The notes: generated from the sequence alone by a model not told the origin. Counted from the stretch's first letter, positions 30,902 to 42,960 are shown. The stretch: 64,000 nucleotides of DNA from Lolium rigidum (GCF_022539505.1 NC_061508.1:36760256-36824255); one strand, 5' to 3'. Numbers and translations: made by a program.

Positions 30902-31819
30902 ATGGCGAACCGCCCAGGCGCTGACCAGTCCCCTCCACCGCCGTCTCCTCCACTTCCACTCCCGGACTCGCAGTTCGGCATCGACGTCGCCGCCCGGGAA
31001 GAGCGGTGGCGCGCACACCGTCAGCAGCGGCGGGAGGCAATGCAGCAGCAGGCCCGCAAGCATCGGGAGGCGGCGCAGGCGGCGGATTTAGCGGCGTTCT
31101 GCGCCCATGGCCCCGCTGCTGGCGAGGCCGCGGCGGCAGCAGCGTGGCACGAGCAGCAGGGCGCCACCGTTGTGGCGTCTGATGCCTCGATGGGACAGGA
31201 GGCGCGATGGTCCCGGTACCGGGCGGAGATGGAGCAGCGGTGGGCTGACGAGCGCCGGCGCCAGCGCGTTGAGCGGGATGCGCTGTACCGAGATCGGCGG
31301 GAGTCGATCGAGCGCCAGCAGCAGCTGGCGGCGGAGGAGCGTCGGCAGCGGGAGGCGGCGCTGGCGGCGATCTGGGGGAGGCGGGCGGACCAGTTGGCGA
31401 CGGAGGCCGACGTGTTGGCGGCGGCGATGATGGAGGCACCAACAGTTGTGGAGGACGATGCGCCAATGGAGGAGGAGGAGGCCGAGGTGGAGGACGACGA
31501 TGAGTTCGAGTGGTCCGACGACGACGGGCCGCACCCGGACGAGACGGCCGATCAGCAACGCGCGCTCGTCGAGTCCTTCGAGTCGGAGAAGAAGCTCCAG
31601 GACGATGCCCGTGCCCGCGAAGAGGCGCAGATCCTACGCGCCATCGAGCTCTCCCTCCAGGCGGCGCAGCAGGGGAGGGCGGAGGAGGACGCGCGGCGGG
31701 AACGGAGCCGTCGGGCCACCGCCGAACGCAAGGAGAGGAGGCGCGCGCAGGAGGAGCTGCGGCGTAGGGGAGGCGGCAACGGGGCGGGGCCGTCGAACGC
31801 ACCGTCGGGCGGTCAGTAG
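30902..31819 (+). CDS. Intact transposon-borne charged protein with UIM-like motif
   Basis: 305 residues from the ATG at 30902 (MANRPGADQ) to TAG at 31817, with no interruption. Layout: a proline-rich N terminus (about 1-20); a long Arg/Glu/Gln/Ala-rich helical region likely to form a coiled coil (about 30-175, with EERWRAHRQQRREAMQQQAR and RRQRVERDALYRDRRESIER); a strongly acidic stretch with EEEEAEVEDDDEFEWSDDD (about 188-206); the UIM-like helix EEAQILRAIELSLQAAQQ (about 240-257); and a basic Arg-rich tail. UIMs bind ubiquitin. The core Ala and Ser are present, but the last acidic position is Ala. The product is not a known transposase. An intact frame in a mobile element suggests recent activity or selection. 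Confidence 0.65.
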   Translation: MANRPGADQSPPPPSPPLPLPDSQFGIDVAAREERWRAHRQQRREAMQQQARKHREAAQAADLAAFCAHGPAAGEAAAAAAWHEQQGATVVASDASMGQEARWSRYRAEMEQRWADERRRQRVERDALYRDRRESIERQQQLAAEERRQREAALAAIWGRRADQLATEADVLAAAMMEAPTVVEDDAPMEEEEAEVEDDDEFEWSDDDGPHPDETADQQRALVESFESEKKLQDDARAREEAQILRAIELSLQAAQQGRAEEDARRERSRRATAERKERRRAQEELRRRGGGNGAGPSNAPSGGQ

Positions 31820-32084
31820 TGTAGGTTTAGATGAAATCTAGCCGTTTTCATTCAAACTTTGTAATATATAATCAAAATTGAATGCAAACCTTTATTTTCG
31901 TGCACCAATATTCATTTGGCGCGGCGTTTGGGGACGCGGCTGGGGAGCGACGTCCCCCAAAGGCGGTACGAACAAAACAAACGCTCAATCCAGCGCGATT
32001 TGGGGACGCTTTGGGGGACGCGGCTGGAGATGCTCTGATGATATTTCCTGATCCCTCTCAATCCTAGACCTGCAACGTGCTCTA

Positions 32085-35000
32085 TGTAACAGAACCACTT
32101 TGCTAATCAAGTTATGTTGCTGGTTTGTTCATAAGCATGCATGCATTTGCATTTAAATTGAGAAAATATGCACTAATATGTGTTGAAACAATGTTGCAAA
32201 ATGTTGTGGTTTGGTCTCATAAAATTTTGGTGCAAAAAGCCCCTTAAAATTTGGGTTTAAAAACACTAAAAATCCCCAAATTCTTCCTCTTTTAAAAATT
32301 TCACAGAAAACCCTGAAGACCAGGGGGTTTTCGCAAATTTCCCCCATGTCTTCTTCTCCACGCACACAGGCAGGCAACTGCCTGGCGCCCGCGCGGCCGT
32401 CGATGGCGTCGGCGGCCAGGATGGCCCCCGCCGCCCCCTGGACTCTTTAAAACCCTCGCCGCCGCCAGAGAGCAACCCTAGCACGCCCCATTTCTTCCCC
32501 CTCCTCTTCTCTGTGCCGCGCGGCCAAACCCTAGCCCGGCCAGAGCTCGCCGTGGCCGCCGTTCTGCGCCGCCCCTCGCGCAACCGATGCCGCCATCCGC
32601 TCCGCCTGGTCGCCCGCAGCCCCCACGCCAAAGGAATCGACGCCGGGAGCCCTGCAGCGCCCGGAATCGGCCGTCCCCGACCTTCCCCGAGCCGCCGGCC
32701 ACCGCCTTTCGCCGGCGATTCCGGCCACCTCCCGCGACGCCGTCAAGCTCCACGTATTCACGGTGAGCTTGCGGTCCTCCTGGTACCCGCCGCTCGCCCT
32801 ATCTCGCCGCGTAGCGCGCCGGCGACGTGTGCCTGCCCCGGCCTCCGCGCGAGCTCGTCGGAGCTGCCCCTCCAGCGACCATTGGAGGGCGGCGCTGCCC
32901 TCTTTTGGTTCGCGGAGCCCCCGCGCGTCGAACGCGCGTGCCCACGTGGCCCCTGGCGCCCTGCAGCGTCAAGGCCGTGGTCGATCTGGCCAGCCATGGC
33001 CATGGCTGACGCCATGCTGGCGTCATTATGACATCAGCAGGCCTTTTTCCCATTTTTCTCTATTTTCTGTTTTATTATTTTCTGTTTTAATTATTTATAT
33101 GACATGTGGGGTCTGCCTGTCAGGATTTTAATCATTTCTAAATATTAAAATGCTGACAGTGGGTCCAACTTGTCATACTTTTATTACATTTCCAAAAATT
33201 CCAGAAATTGATTAAATCTTGTTTAATTCATAACTAATTCATTTTAAATCAGAAAAATATGTATAATATATCAAAATGTTCAGAAAAACATTCTCTACAA
33301 GTTTAGATGAAATTCATGCATCATTGCAACAATTAAAACTGCATAAGTAGTGAAACCCTAATTAACCCCTCTCATATGGCGGTGTCCGATGTCGGAACCC
33401 TTTAATCTGACGATGCACCTAGGGTTTACTTAATTCCTTTAATACGACATATCATTCATATTGGATGTGCATTGCATTATGCCATGTGGTGATTGTTTAT
33501 TTCCCTTTCCGGTGTTTGGTTCTTCGCGATAGGATCTGAGCCGGAGTCCGACGTCAATGTCACCGAAGAACAGTACTCATCCGCTGAGGGACAAGGCAAG
33601 CCCAAACCTGGTTCATCTATGATTTCGAAATGCTTTTATCTGTGGTTCCTACATATCGCATACGATTCAACTATCTTTTATCGATAGGTAGAGTTATCCT
33701 ATCTATTGCATGTTCCACCTTTGTAGCCTCGATACCCTGATCCACTGCTCCTAGCATAACTAGGTTTGGCATATGTGCGTCGCAAGAGCCTTTATCTCTT
33801 CATGCTTATCCATGCTTAGTTTGTTACGCTACTACTCCGGTCTTCGGACTGGAGCCTCACAATGAAATGAATCTAGCATGACAGGTTGACGTGGTAAGTG
33901 TAGAGATGTTGTTAAACATGATTAAAGGCTCGGACTAGAGGCCACATTGGGATGTGGTGGATTGTTTCGTTTCTGCCGACCCTAGGAACCGAGTTCTCGC
34001 CTCTTGAACCAAGACTGAGCGTACAACCACGCGAGGCCCTATTATAGTACCCTCTCGACTCACTAACTTGCCTAGTAGATTCCATGAGTCACATAGTTTG
34101 CGCGTTACCTGATCATATGCATTGCATTTTGCTTGGGGGTAAAGGTACATAACAGGTAGGTAAGCGTGGTCTAGGTGGCTGGAGGTTGCGGCATCTGGGG
34201 AAACCCACCTCGGCACACATCGTTAAGGACCGACTTCGGGACTTGACCCGGTACGGCGGAACAATCCTTAGCGTGTGACTCATGGTCTCGGCGACAGCAA
34301 GGTAAAGGTCGTGGTCAACCACCCTCTGCCGGCTTTCCAAGGAAGAGAGCTTAAACGTTGGCACTAAGAGTCGGTTGGCGCGTGTGGGTAAAGTTGTGCA
34401 CCCCTGCAGGGTTAAATCTTTTCGAAAAGCCGTGTCCACGGTTACGGACGACTTGGGAATGGATTCTGTGATCATAGACAACATGAACCTAATCGTAAAA
34501 CTTGGCAAATAATGTGTGTTTACGGATACCTTCTCCGGGTGTTGAGGGGGTGATCCGAGGATAGTGGTTCGAGATGATGAAGATTGGTGGATACAAGATG
34601 ATGTTCAATAGAGATGGAGTTGTCACTCTCTTATCCCCTTTTAAAGGTTCTGAGTAGTCGAACTTCTCTTCTCTCTTATCTTACAAAGGAAAATTGGCTT
34701 TACGCAAAAGAAGATCCACAGAAAGCCCGCATACCCGCTTTGCTAAAAGGTTGTACTAAGTCTTGCTGAGTCCCTGTACTCAGCTTTGCATGCTCTTGTT
34801 TCAGATGAAGTTGCTACATCCGAAGGTGGTTTCTACATTAATATCGACGGTTAGTTTGGAGTTCCCAGGCAGCAGCCTGCGACTTATGGGCTGGGACGTT
34901 GTTTTATGTTATGGCTTCTTAAGCCCTTTGCTATCTTGTTATTTAGAATAACATAATTTGCTTCCGTTGCTTGTTGAATGTTGGATCAGTGACCTCTGCG

Positions 35001-35166
35001 TGTAATAATTTGGATCTTACTCTGTTAAGAGTTGTAATATATTCTTTTGGGTCGTAGAGTCACTGTTGTGTTACCGATTCCCTCACTGTAGTCTCTCGAG
35101 CTCGAGGTTAGGCTTATGTCAGACGAAGATCTGGTATTTGTCTAACCCTGATCCCGGGGTGCCACA
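32085..35166 (+). mobile_element. 3.1-kb TG..CA element with 5-bp TSD, probable solo LTR
   Basis: Starts TGTAACAGAACC and ends GGGGTGCCACA, flanked by CTCTA at 32080-32084 and 35167-35171. No internal direct LTR pair, primer-binding site or pol is visible, so it is best read as one very long LTR left after recombination, or as an unclassified non-autonomous element. The left third is GC-rich with a TTTAAAAC TATA-like box near 32447; the rest is AT-rich. No supported protein. Copies C and E show the uninterrupted ancestral sequence around the site. Confidence 0.7.
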
Positions 35167-35171
35167 CTCTA

Positions 35172-35760
35172 CTACTGATTGTGCTTTGAACCCAGGTTGC
35201 AGTTGGGGGTTGTCAACTAAAATCAGATCAGCTATGCACTGATGTCTGATATAATATAGTGTCTTGGTATCCATCGATGAACCTATCTACCCATCACGTC
35301 AGTCGCCAACCTTCTCACCAATGGGTTTGGTTTTCCCTGAATGTCTGAAGAATCACTACTCTGTTCTGGGCTTTTAAAGAGCAGCCACTGGGCACTGTTT
35401 TGCATTTAACTCATCATGTTCTGGTAGCCATGACTGCATCTATGGTTGGCACCTTTGATGCCGGATTGTGCCTCTGTATTTGATTACCTGGCATATGTAC
35501 TGAAATTGCAGAGTTGTCATAAAACTTGGCCTGGCAATAATTTGTCTTCTACATGTATAGAGACAGAATTTACAATTTACAATAATGGTTGAATCAAGTT
35601 GATAAAATATGAAGATAATTAGGCGGGTGTACGGGCAAGTATACTAGACAATCATTTAATTAACGAGTGACCATGTAAAGTATTTTTTTTGAGTATTTTA
35701 TTTCCTAAAAGTGGACCCTATTATTGCATATTATATTCGGTAGGAAAGTGCGGCTTGCCG
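35172..35760. repeat. Ancestral repeat unit, copy E (right part)
   Basis: GTTGTCAACTAAAATCAGATCAGCTATGCACTGATGTC (about 35211-35248), GGTATCCATCGATGAACCTATC (about 35266) and CTTTTAAAGAGCAGCCACTG (about 35370) match copy C in order. It trails off near GGACCCTATTATTGC (about 35711). Confidence 0.65.
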
Positions 35761-38700
35761 CTCTTTGCCCGCCTATAAACAAACATTGTGAAAAAAGATA
35801 GTAATTTAAACAAGCATAATTTATAATACAATAGGCAATAGATTATTTAAACATAATTATATAATATGATATGAGGGGGCAAAAATTATGTCTTCTTTTT
35901 ATTAATAGGCTCACGGATCATTTTACAAAACTTATAAACGAAGAATAATAACATAAGCACCAAATCAAGGATAGATGGGTGGAATAACAATTGGTGAAAA
36001 TGGATCTCAATAAGGAATACATGCTTTATTTATAAACGCAATTAACAGAGCAAGCTCAAAAAGAATGCACTCAACTAGTGTTTTCAGCATAATTAGATAA
36101 AAATTAATAGACTCTTCTCGTGGACAAACGATTGATACAACATATTTTTTCCATATGGATGTTTATATCTAACTCGAGTTGTCAATTATATCTGGAACCA
36201 AGATTATTTGTTATGTTAACGTCAATTAGCAAAAGAGTAGACGTACAAAATGCTACAAAATGTCTTGAAACAATTAGCAACTTTCCACAATGTATCATTA
36301 CTTTCCTGAAACATGGACGCTGCAGGAAATGAAAGATCACTAAATAAGTAGTCAATATGGAACTTATTACAACCATATAATGGTTGTGTCTATAAAGTTG
36401 GATGGTAATTTTAGCACCATAGGAGGTGCATCAAGAATAGGAATGACAGAGTTTCCCTGTCGAGGAACCAAAACGATGACCACACAATCAGCAAACATTT
36501 GGTGGAAAAAAAAAGATGTCACGGGAGACCACACAACAAGCTGCTAACAACTAGCAAAGAAAAGAGAGATGTTGCAGTTTGAAAGTACTTGACTACACTG
36601 GTCACATATTCACTTTCTCATATGTAGTTGAAGGAATTTCAATATAAAGCAAATACCGAACTGAACCAAAATATTTTTAAATATTACTATGTAGAACCAC
36701 TTGCAGAATATTTCCCGGTGCCAAGTGAAAGGAAACTACCTTACCAAGTTCACTAGATTTAGATGTGCGCCTTGGCGCACGACCCTGTAAAATTTGCACC
36801 CATTTACATTTTGTAGAACGACGATCGAAATAAGATCGAAAAATGGTAATACATTTTGTACTGGTTTAGTTTCAAACGCATCAAGAGAACAAAGTTTAAA
36901 TGATCTATAAACAGACCCTGAGTGGTAATTCCAGTTCCAGGGTCTGCAAAAATATTTGTTAACTCACGCAATCTTACTAACAAAAAAATATAACATAGCT
37001 AAGCGGATCAGAAAAATCATGTAAATTTTACGGTAGAACCAAAGGCAGGGCAAACAAAAGCAGTTTGCATTCAGAGCCGAGGAAACATTAAAATATGAGC
37101 AGCTACTATCGAGCCAACATACTACTATCGAGCCAACATAACACATCGATATATAATGTTTTAGGTACATAAGTTTTCTAAGGGGAAATAAGGCAGGGCT
37201 GTGTTATGCACACAAGAGGCAATAAACAGTAGGGTAGAAGTTTTTATTTCTGTGGGTGAGGTAGAAGTTATATGCAAAGAACTACATCACGGAAGGTAAC
37301 CAACAAAGTATAGATGCAGCTCATCACAAATGCACTCCTTCCAGAGACGTGGAATCGAAGTTGAAGTTATAGGAAATGTACTTATTTGCTTTCTAGATCT
37401 CCTTAGTTGCTTTGAATCGTTGAAGGTCATAGGTAGCCTTATCAGCTACAATAAGAACCGAGTCAAGATTGCATTTATGATCCGTCTCTCCAAGATAGTC
37501 TACCTCTTGCATACATCGGCTCTAAAAGTATCCCAGAACATGCTAAACTGTTATTTGCTTCTCTTTGTCAGTCACTTGCTGCAGGAAAACATTAAATAGA
37601 GCTCTGCATCTTCTTCAGCTGTTTACTAAGTAGTTTAATCTGCTGATCCTTGTCGACCACTTGCTTGAGTTGACATACATGAGCAGTACATTTGATTAAG
37701 TATATCGTAGCTACAGACCTCCGGAACTAGCTCTTTCCTGGAAACAGTGTATATTCAATATCCTAGATTAATGTTTGGTTCTCGGTCAGTTATTCAGCAA
37801 GACCATCAGCAAAGCTCGATCAAGGCCATCAGCTAAACTGATCCATAAACTCCAATTTTTATTATACCTACCTGTGTGGATAGTAAGCAAGCACATTATT
37901 AAGATCCTTATTCTTGTCTCCTCAAACCGCTTGAATGCAAGTGACTGGAATGAGATAACAGTATACCCAAGAAATGGTTGACTGATCGTAGTACAATAAT
38001 AAGATACTAATGCACCAATAGGAGTTTGCACGGGTCTTAACTGAAAATGCATTGAGCCATCTGTCTATGAACAAATTAATAGCAAGAAAATGTTTTGTCG
38101 GGGAGATATGGCTTTGTCTAATCCTACACAAATTAAAAACACGTTGACTTGCGGAAAAAAAACTTCTTCAAGATTTGAAGACACCGAGCATAGCCACTTG
38201 CTCTGGTCCAAAGGAATGATTAAAGTGATGACACGATTAAGCGTGGAACTAAGTCACGTTAGTGCATAATAAAGAAATGACATTTGCATCACAGATAGAA
38301 CGCACGAAGGATGGAAGAATGGAACTACATCTTGATCATGCTCAGGAACAACATCATGATGCATCTCAGATCAAGAGCGACGTTTCACTCTGCCATACAA
38401 CGCATATGCATACAGCAGTGTGTCCCCATATATATTCTTGTCTCTCAGGAAATGGGAAAGGATCGCTTAAATCCCAAACCAGTAATCCTCGTTGTTGAGG
38501 CTAAAAGCATCAAGTTCCCTTTCACAATAAAATCGGTGGTCCTTTCCATCCCAGGGGTCACAAACAAATCCCGCAGGTATAGTTTATGCATTTATCTGAT
38601 TGTCTGTACCTTGCAAGGTGCGGTTGTAGATTTAAATTGATAGATTTCGGAAATAGCAGGCAGTGCATTTACATGATGATCAAATAGAACAATTCCTAGA

Positions 38701-38999
38701 ATTAAACAACAAAGGTTACCACTATATTTATGCCCCACATAAGTTACCGATGCACCGCAGGTACCAAAATCTAAAGCTAGCATCCAGAACCTTTGGGCTA
38801 GTTATTCTGAATAATTAAGGGAATTTTGTTCAAACTGAACAGCACCAACAAAACAAAACAAAACAATTTGATATAAGCTAGGGATATGGACCTGGAAGCT
38901 TTGGATACAACCAAAGACAAGCAGCTACAGAGGTACCTTAAAGTTTTTTACGGAAATTAACAAAGCTTACAGATTCTTATATACGCAGAAAGGATATGG
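35761..38999. other. AT-rich sequence, no supported gene
   Basis: About 3.2 kb with only short random-looking frames. A 15-base direct repeat (CTACTATCGAGCCAACATA twice, about 37102-37140) is the only small repeat noticed. Base composition and lack of terminal repeats suggest old unique intergenic or intronic DNA. Confidence 0.45.
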
Positions 39000-41999
39000 G
39001 CGGAGAGACCATTGACTGATTAAGAAAGCTCACGTTTTAGCTGCTTGACCAAGTGCTAGTAAATTCTTTAAGCTGCTTGTCCTTCCCATTCAACCGTTTG
39101 TCCTTCTCATTCAGTTGTTTGAGATAACACTCTTGAGACAACTACGTGGGCTTGTCATAGTTGTAATCTTTTAGTATCTCTAGGCTCTAGCAGCTTCGTA
39201 TACCTAATGGCCTATGTGGCGCAACATTTTCCACGGCCTCTAGCCTGTCCATGCGATGGGTGGACAGTAATACGTTGCCAAAAGTGTTGGCGAGGTGTGT
39301 CAAGGAGTAGAAGGTTACATTGGCCACCAGTTTGCCTTGAGAAGCCACCCTAGTCTCTTACTTTGGTTGAGGAGGATGCAGTTTCTTCAGCAGAGGAGAG
39401 GAGACATACAGAATCATTAAAGTTAAATGATTCATTTTGTATGAATAAAGGTTAGTAACATCAGGAAGTTTAAGTAATAGGTTAGGAAATGTCTAGGACG
39501 ATTAATAACCATGAATGTATAAGAACATGTGTAGATAGGAGCCCATTAGCCTGAAGTCATTATGGGCACGACAAGGAATCTAATGATTTTAGGAAGTTAA
39601 TGGAGCCAAGAAGCCGCTACCAATCAGTTTTCACATTTTGTATTTGACATAACCATCTCAGTTATGTGTGACATGTGGATTATTCAAAGGGATATACATA
39701 CAAAATTAAGGAAAAAAATGTAAGACATGTGTAGAATAGAAGAAAAAATGATTGCATCTAAGAAACTTGTAGATAATCTAATGAGAGCAGATTGGCAGCA
39801 AGTTCTAGCACTATCTATAAGATGAGGTGGGCACTAAACTGAGGTAGCTTGTAAACGTATGGTTAGGCAGGAGGAAAAATAATTAATGAAATTTTGTAGG
39901 TGCTTTGGACAAAGCATTACAGATAAATTAAATAAGTAAAAAATATTTAGTGAATTGAAGGATACAAATTTACTTGCCTGTTTACTGGGAGAATAGACAT
40001 GTGCTGAACTTGAATAATGTCTAGGAGGTGAACAATTGTGCCACCACAGCCTCATGGATGGCAGCAGCAGATGGCTACCTCAAACTTCCGTCGGTACACA
40101 TAATCACATATTCCACTGCGATAAGAATCGTCGGATATATTCATTTGCTGGAAAAATATGTACTGTAATCCATTGCAATAACTTTTAAGCATGTCAATCA
40201 AAAGGACATGTATAGAAGAATGCACATGTATAGATAAAGTTAATCAACTAATTCATGAGTCCTCCCACAATAAAACTCGCTATCAATCTATTAATAGTCC
40301 ATGGGTAGTGAAGAGAGACATATTATTAGAGTTTTACTGCTAATTTACATATTTTGTGATGCCTCCTACTGTACCTAAGACTCCATGTATGTGAACTTCA
40401 GTTTTCTGTCAAGATAATTAACCGTAACCTCATTTGCTATTGATATCTACATGATTCCATATTACATATGTACATTCCAAATGCCCAATGCCACATTTCC
40501 ATTACCCATACCTATGTAAGTGAATAGAACTAAAAGGAAGTCCATCGCTGCTCATTAATCACTGAGGAGCCCACGGAAGCCATAACAAACAAAACGCACC
40601 TCTGCTTTTCCAGCGTGAGGATGTTCCTGCTATTCTTGGAGTTGAGTTTCTGAGCTACCATGCGCTCCCTCGCCAAAGGGGATGGGGAGCACTGGTGTGT
40701 ACACCTCGTTGTGGTCCTGTGAGCACACACCTTAAGGACAGCATGACTCTCTCTGACATCCCGACAAACCATTCAAGCCATGCTCCTGCTTGGCCAAATC
40801 ACGTCGTCTCTCCTCATCTTGCTTCCTCACATGTCTCTTCGGTGAGTCTTAAAAATTCACAACATTTACTTTAAATTTTTGATATGATTTTAGAAAGATA
40901 GAATGATACCTTCTATAACTTTATTTCAGAAATGAACTCTAAATAACGCATTTTTAAAATAAACCGGATCACCTTCTATTACTTTACTTACTTTTAAATC
41001 TGTATAGATTTTAAGTGATTGCCAGTATATTACGTTTACTGAAATGCAAGGTAGCAAGGAAGTAACAAAAGAAGAGCAATATCAAAGGCACCCACACAGA
41101 CACATGAAACTCGAACAACCGACACTCTGCAAGAAAAACAAGAATCAGAGCTTTCAAGTCTCCTGGGACGGAAATGGGATACTTATAAAAATAGATATGA
41201 TGTTTCATAAATAAATTAGGAAACCAATTCCAGAACATGTGATTATTAATTGAATATGAGATTTCAAAAGTAAGTTGAATTAGATTCCCTATTTGTGGTC
41301 AAACCTGCAGAATGTGAATCTAAATATCTCAAACAATACCAAAATCCACATTTGCGTGTTAACTTTCAAGAAATCTGAATTAGTCTCAATTACATTTTGT
41401 TTGTTTGACTACACTGTAAATATTCTCTAAAAGCTTTCAAAAAATAAGATAGAACTTAGGGAACCATCTATCACAATCCGTGATTCAAACTTTAATAAAT
41501 AAAATAGAAGTTATTACGAAACCAGCTCTCTCAAGTTTTAGATATCTGGATATGAGCAATGAAAAATGGACTAAATTTTATAAGTATACTCAAGAAGGTA
41601 GCAGCCCGTGCTTAGTGCTATCATAGCAGTAAAACAGATGCTGAGAAGCATTGGTACGGAAAAACAACAGATGCTCGTAAGATGAACGAAAGTGAATGCA
41701 GCGACCATTGGTTCGAAAAATCAGGTTTAAAATTTCCAAGAGTTGCTCTCCCCTACATATATTTTCAAACAATACTATTTCAAAAACTAAATGAGATTCA
41801 AATATTATTGTGAACTCACAGAAAAATGTAGTTATGAATTAGAGCCACTTCATTTGGAAATTCTAGAGCAACTTAAGGATTCCCACTCAACAAACATTTG
41901 AAGCCACTCTGAACAGAAAACTTGCTGAAGAAATGAAAGAGATACTAACATAGTAGCTTTGATATATAACATATTCAGCAGTTTCATAAACCATGGAAA
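39000..41999 (-). pseudogene. Exon-like coiled-coil fragments of an unrecognised gene
   Basis: Minus-strand fragments look like decayed exons. At 40600-40716 an open 117-base block, bounded by an AG on its upstream side and GTGCGT on its downstream side, encodes a helix with RERMVAQKLNSKNSRN and LTLEKQR. At about 40765-40845 another block reads KRHVRKQDEERRRDLAKQEH. At about 39055-39140 a heptad-like QLNEKDKRLNGKDKQLKEF occurs. They could be exons of one coil-rich gene starting near 42.9 kb, but no continuous frame can be assembled and a stop lies in one frame of the middle block. Function unknown. Confidence 0.3.
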
Positions 42000-42016
42000 T
42001 TAAGTTCAGTACATAC

Positions 42017-42063
42017 CATCTGAAACATGGGAGTGCCTTCACTCGCATCATCTCCTGCTTGTC
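42017..42063 (-). other. Candidate small internal exon
   Basis: Minus strand: CATCTCAG|GACAAGCAGG .. TTTCAGATG|GTATGTAC, a 47-base block with good acceptor and donor signals and an open frame (QAGDDASEGTPMFQM). It lies between the first-exon-like block and the coil-like fragments. Confidence 0.3.
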
Positions 42064-42335
42064 CTGAGATGCAAATTTGGTGCATTAAATAGGAAAGTAG
42101 GAAATTAACCATTGTATTATAAGTTTGTTAATGTAAATGCCAAACATTGTACATGTTGTATATAATACCTGGAGGCTTTCAGAAATCAATGCTTGGTCCT
42201 GCAGGCTTTCATGGAAGAAGGAGAAATCAGGTGAAGGAGATGCTCAGTGACAAATCTCTGAAATACTATAACATCAAGTCATCAACCATATATACTGAGT
42301 TAGGGCACAATCAGGAAATAGGTGGAGGCACTCAC

Positions 42336-42940
42336 GGGAGAGCAGTGAGGAAGTGGCAGCTGGGGAGGAAGAGAAAAATGAATGAGGCGGGTGGATCTAG
42401 CCACCATAAGATCTTCAGCGGGGAGGTCTACAACTTCCCTTGGTGAGAACGGTCGGGCCTTCTTCTCCCCTGATTCGCACGCCTCCATCGCTGCTCTGCG
42501 CCATCACCTGCTCGTTGATGGCGAGGTCTCCACCGTCTGCACGCCTCTTCATCTTGCTGGTTGATGGCGACCCCTCCACCGTGCGCACGCCAGAGCGCCT
42601 CCATGGCAGCAACGGCCCGCCTCTTGCTCTTCTTCCTTCACCATCAGTAGACTGGTGGCCTCTCTCGTACCCTACGCGGGGCTCGCACCCAAGGCCGGCG
42701 CCCCGCTCGTGCGACACGCGGTGCTCGCGTCCAAGGCCGGCCCTGCTCCCGGTAGGCCATGGAGGAGGGAGATCGACCGGAGGAGGGAGTGGCGGCGGCA
42801 GCCCAACGGCAGAGGCCGGGAGATTGGTGGAGGAGATGGAAGGGAAGGAGCGGGAGAGGAGAGGGCAGGAGAGAAACCGCAGCCATGAGCGAGGACAAAT
42901 CTCGGGCGGGGATTGGGGGAAAGGGAGCTAGGGTTTCCAT
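42336..42940 (-). other. GC-rich first-exon-like block of a minus-strand transcript
   Basis: On the minus strand a TATA-led GC-rich block runs from about 42930 to a donor-like CTCTCCC|GTGAGT at 42336. It contains a 98-codon frame starting at 42940 and ending at 42644, Pro/Arg/Ala-rich and without a known domain. Composition falls sharply to AT-rich on both sides, typical of a cereal first exon. The coding status is uncertain. Confidence 0.4.
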
Positions 42941-42950
42941 CCGTGGATGT

Positions 42951-42960
42951 CTGTTTTATA
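42951..42960 (-). promoter_or_regulatory. Possible TATA box for the minus-strand transcript
   Basis: The reverse complement reads GGTATAAAAC, 25-30 bases upstream of the GC-rich block and next to CCATCCACGG-like leader sequence. Confidence 0.45.

Larger units (their letters stand above)
30401..32035 (+). mobile_element. Second GC-rich TIR transposon (GAGCATC termini, TGA TSD) carrying an intact UIM-like gene
   Basis: A 1,635-bp element. The left end is GAGCATCTTCTC and the reverse complement of the right end is GAGCATCTCCAGCCGCGTCC. CCAGCCGCGTCCCCCAAAGC occurs about 50 bases inside the left end, so the left TIR is interrupted. It is flanked by TGA at 30398-30400 and 32036-32038. The empty site is predicted by copies B and C (CTTGATGATATTTCC and TATGATGTTATTTCC). 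Its architecture is the same as the element at 3225-5229. Confidence 0.8.

Noticed and set aside
30822..31802. 326-codon minus-strand ORF opposite the second UIM-like gene
   Set aside because: Pro/Arg/Ala-rich shadow with no promoter or motif. The plus-strand protein is coherent.
32513..33031. 172-codon plus-strand ORF in the 3.1-kb element
   Set aside because: Arg/Pro-rich with no domain, located in the GC-rich part of a probable LTR leader. Overlapping frames on both strands are equally open.
35761..38999. Several 60-110 codon ORFs in AT-rich DNA
   Set aside because: No motif, no codon bias visible, and frames on both strands of similar length.
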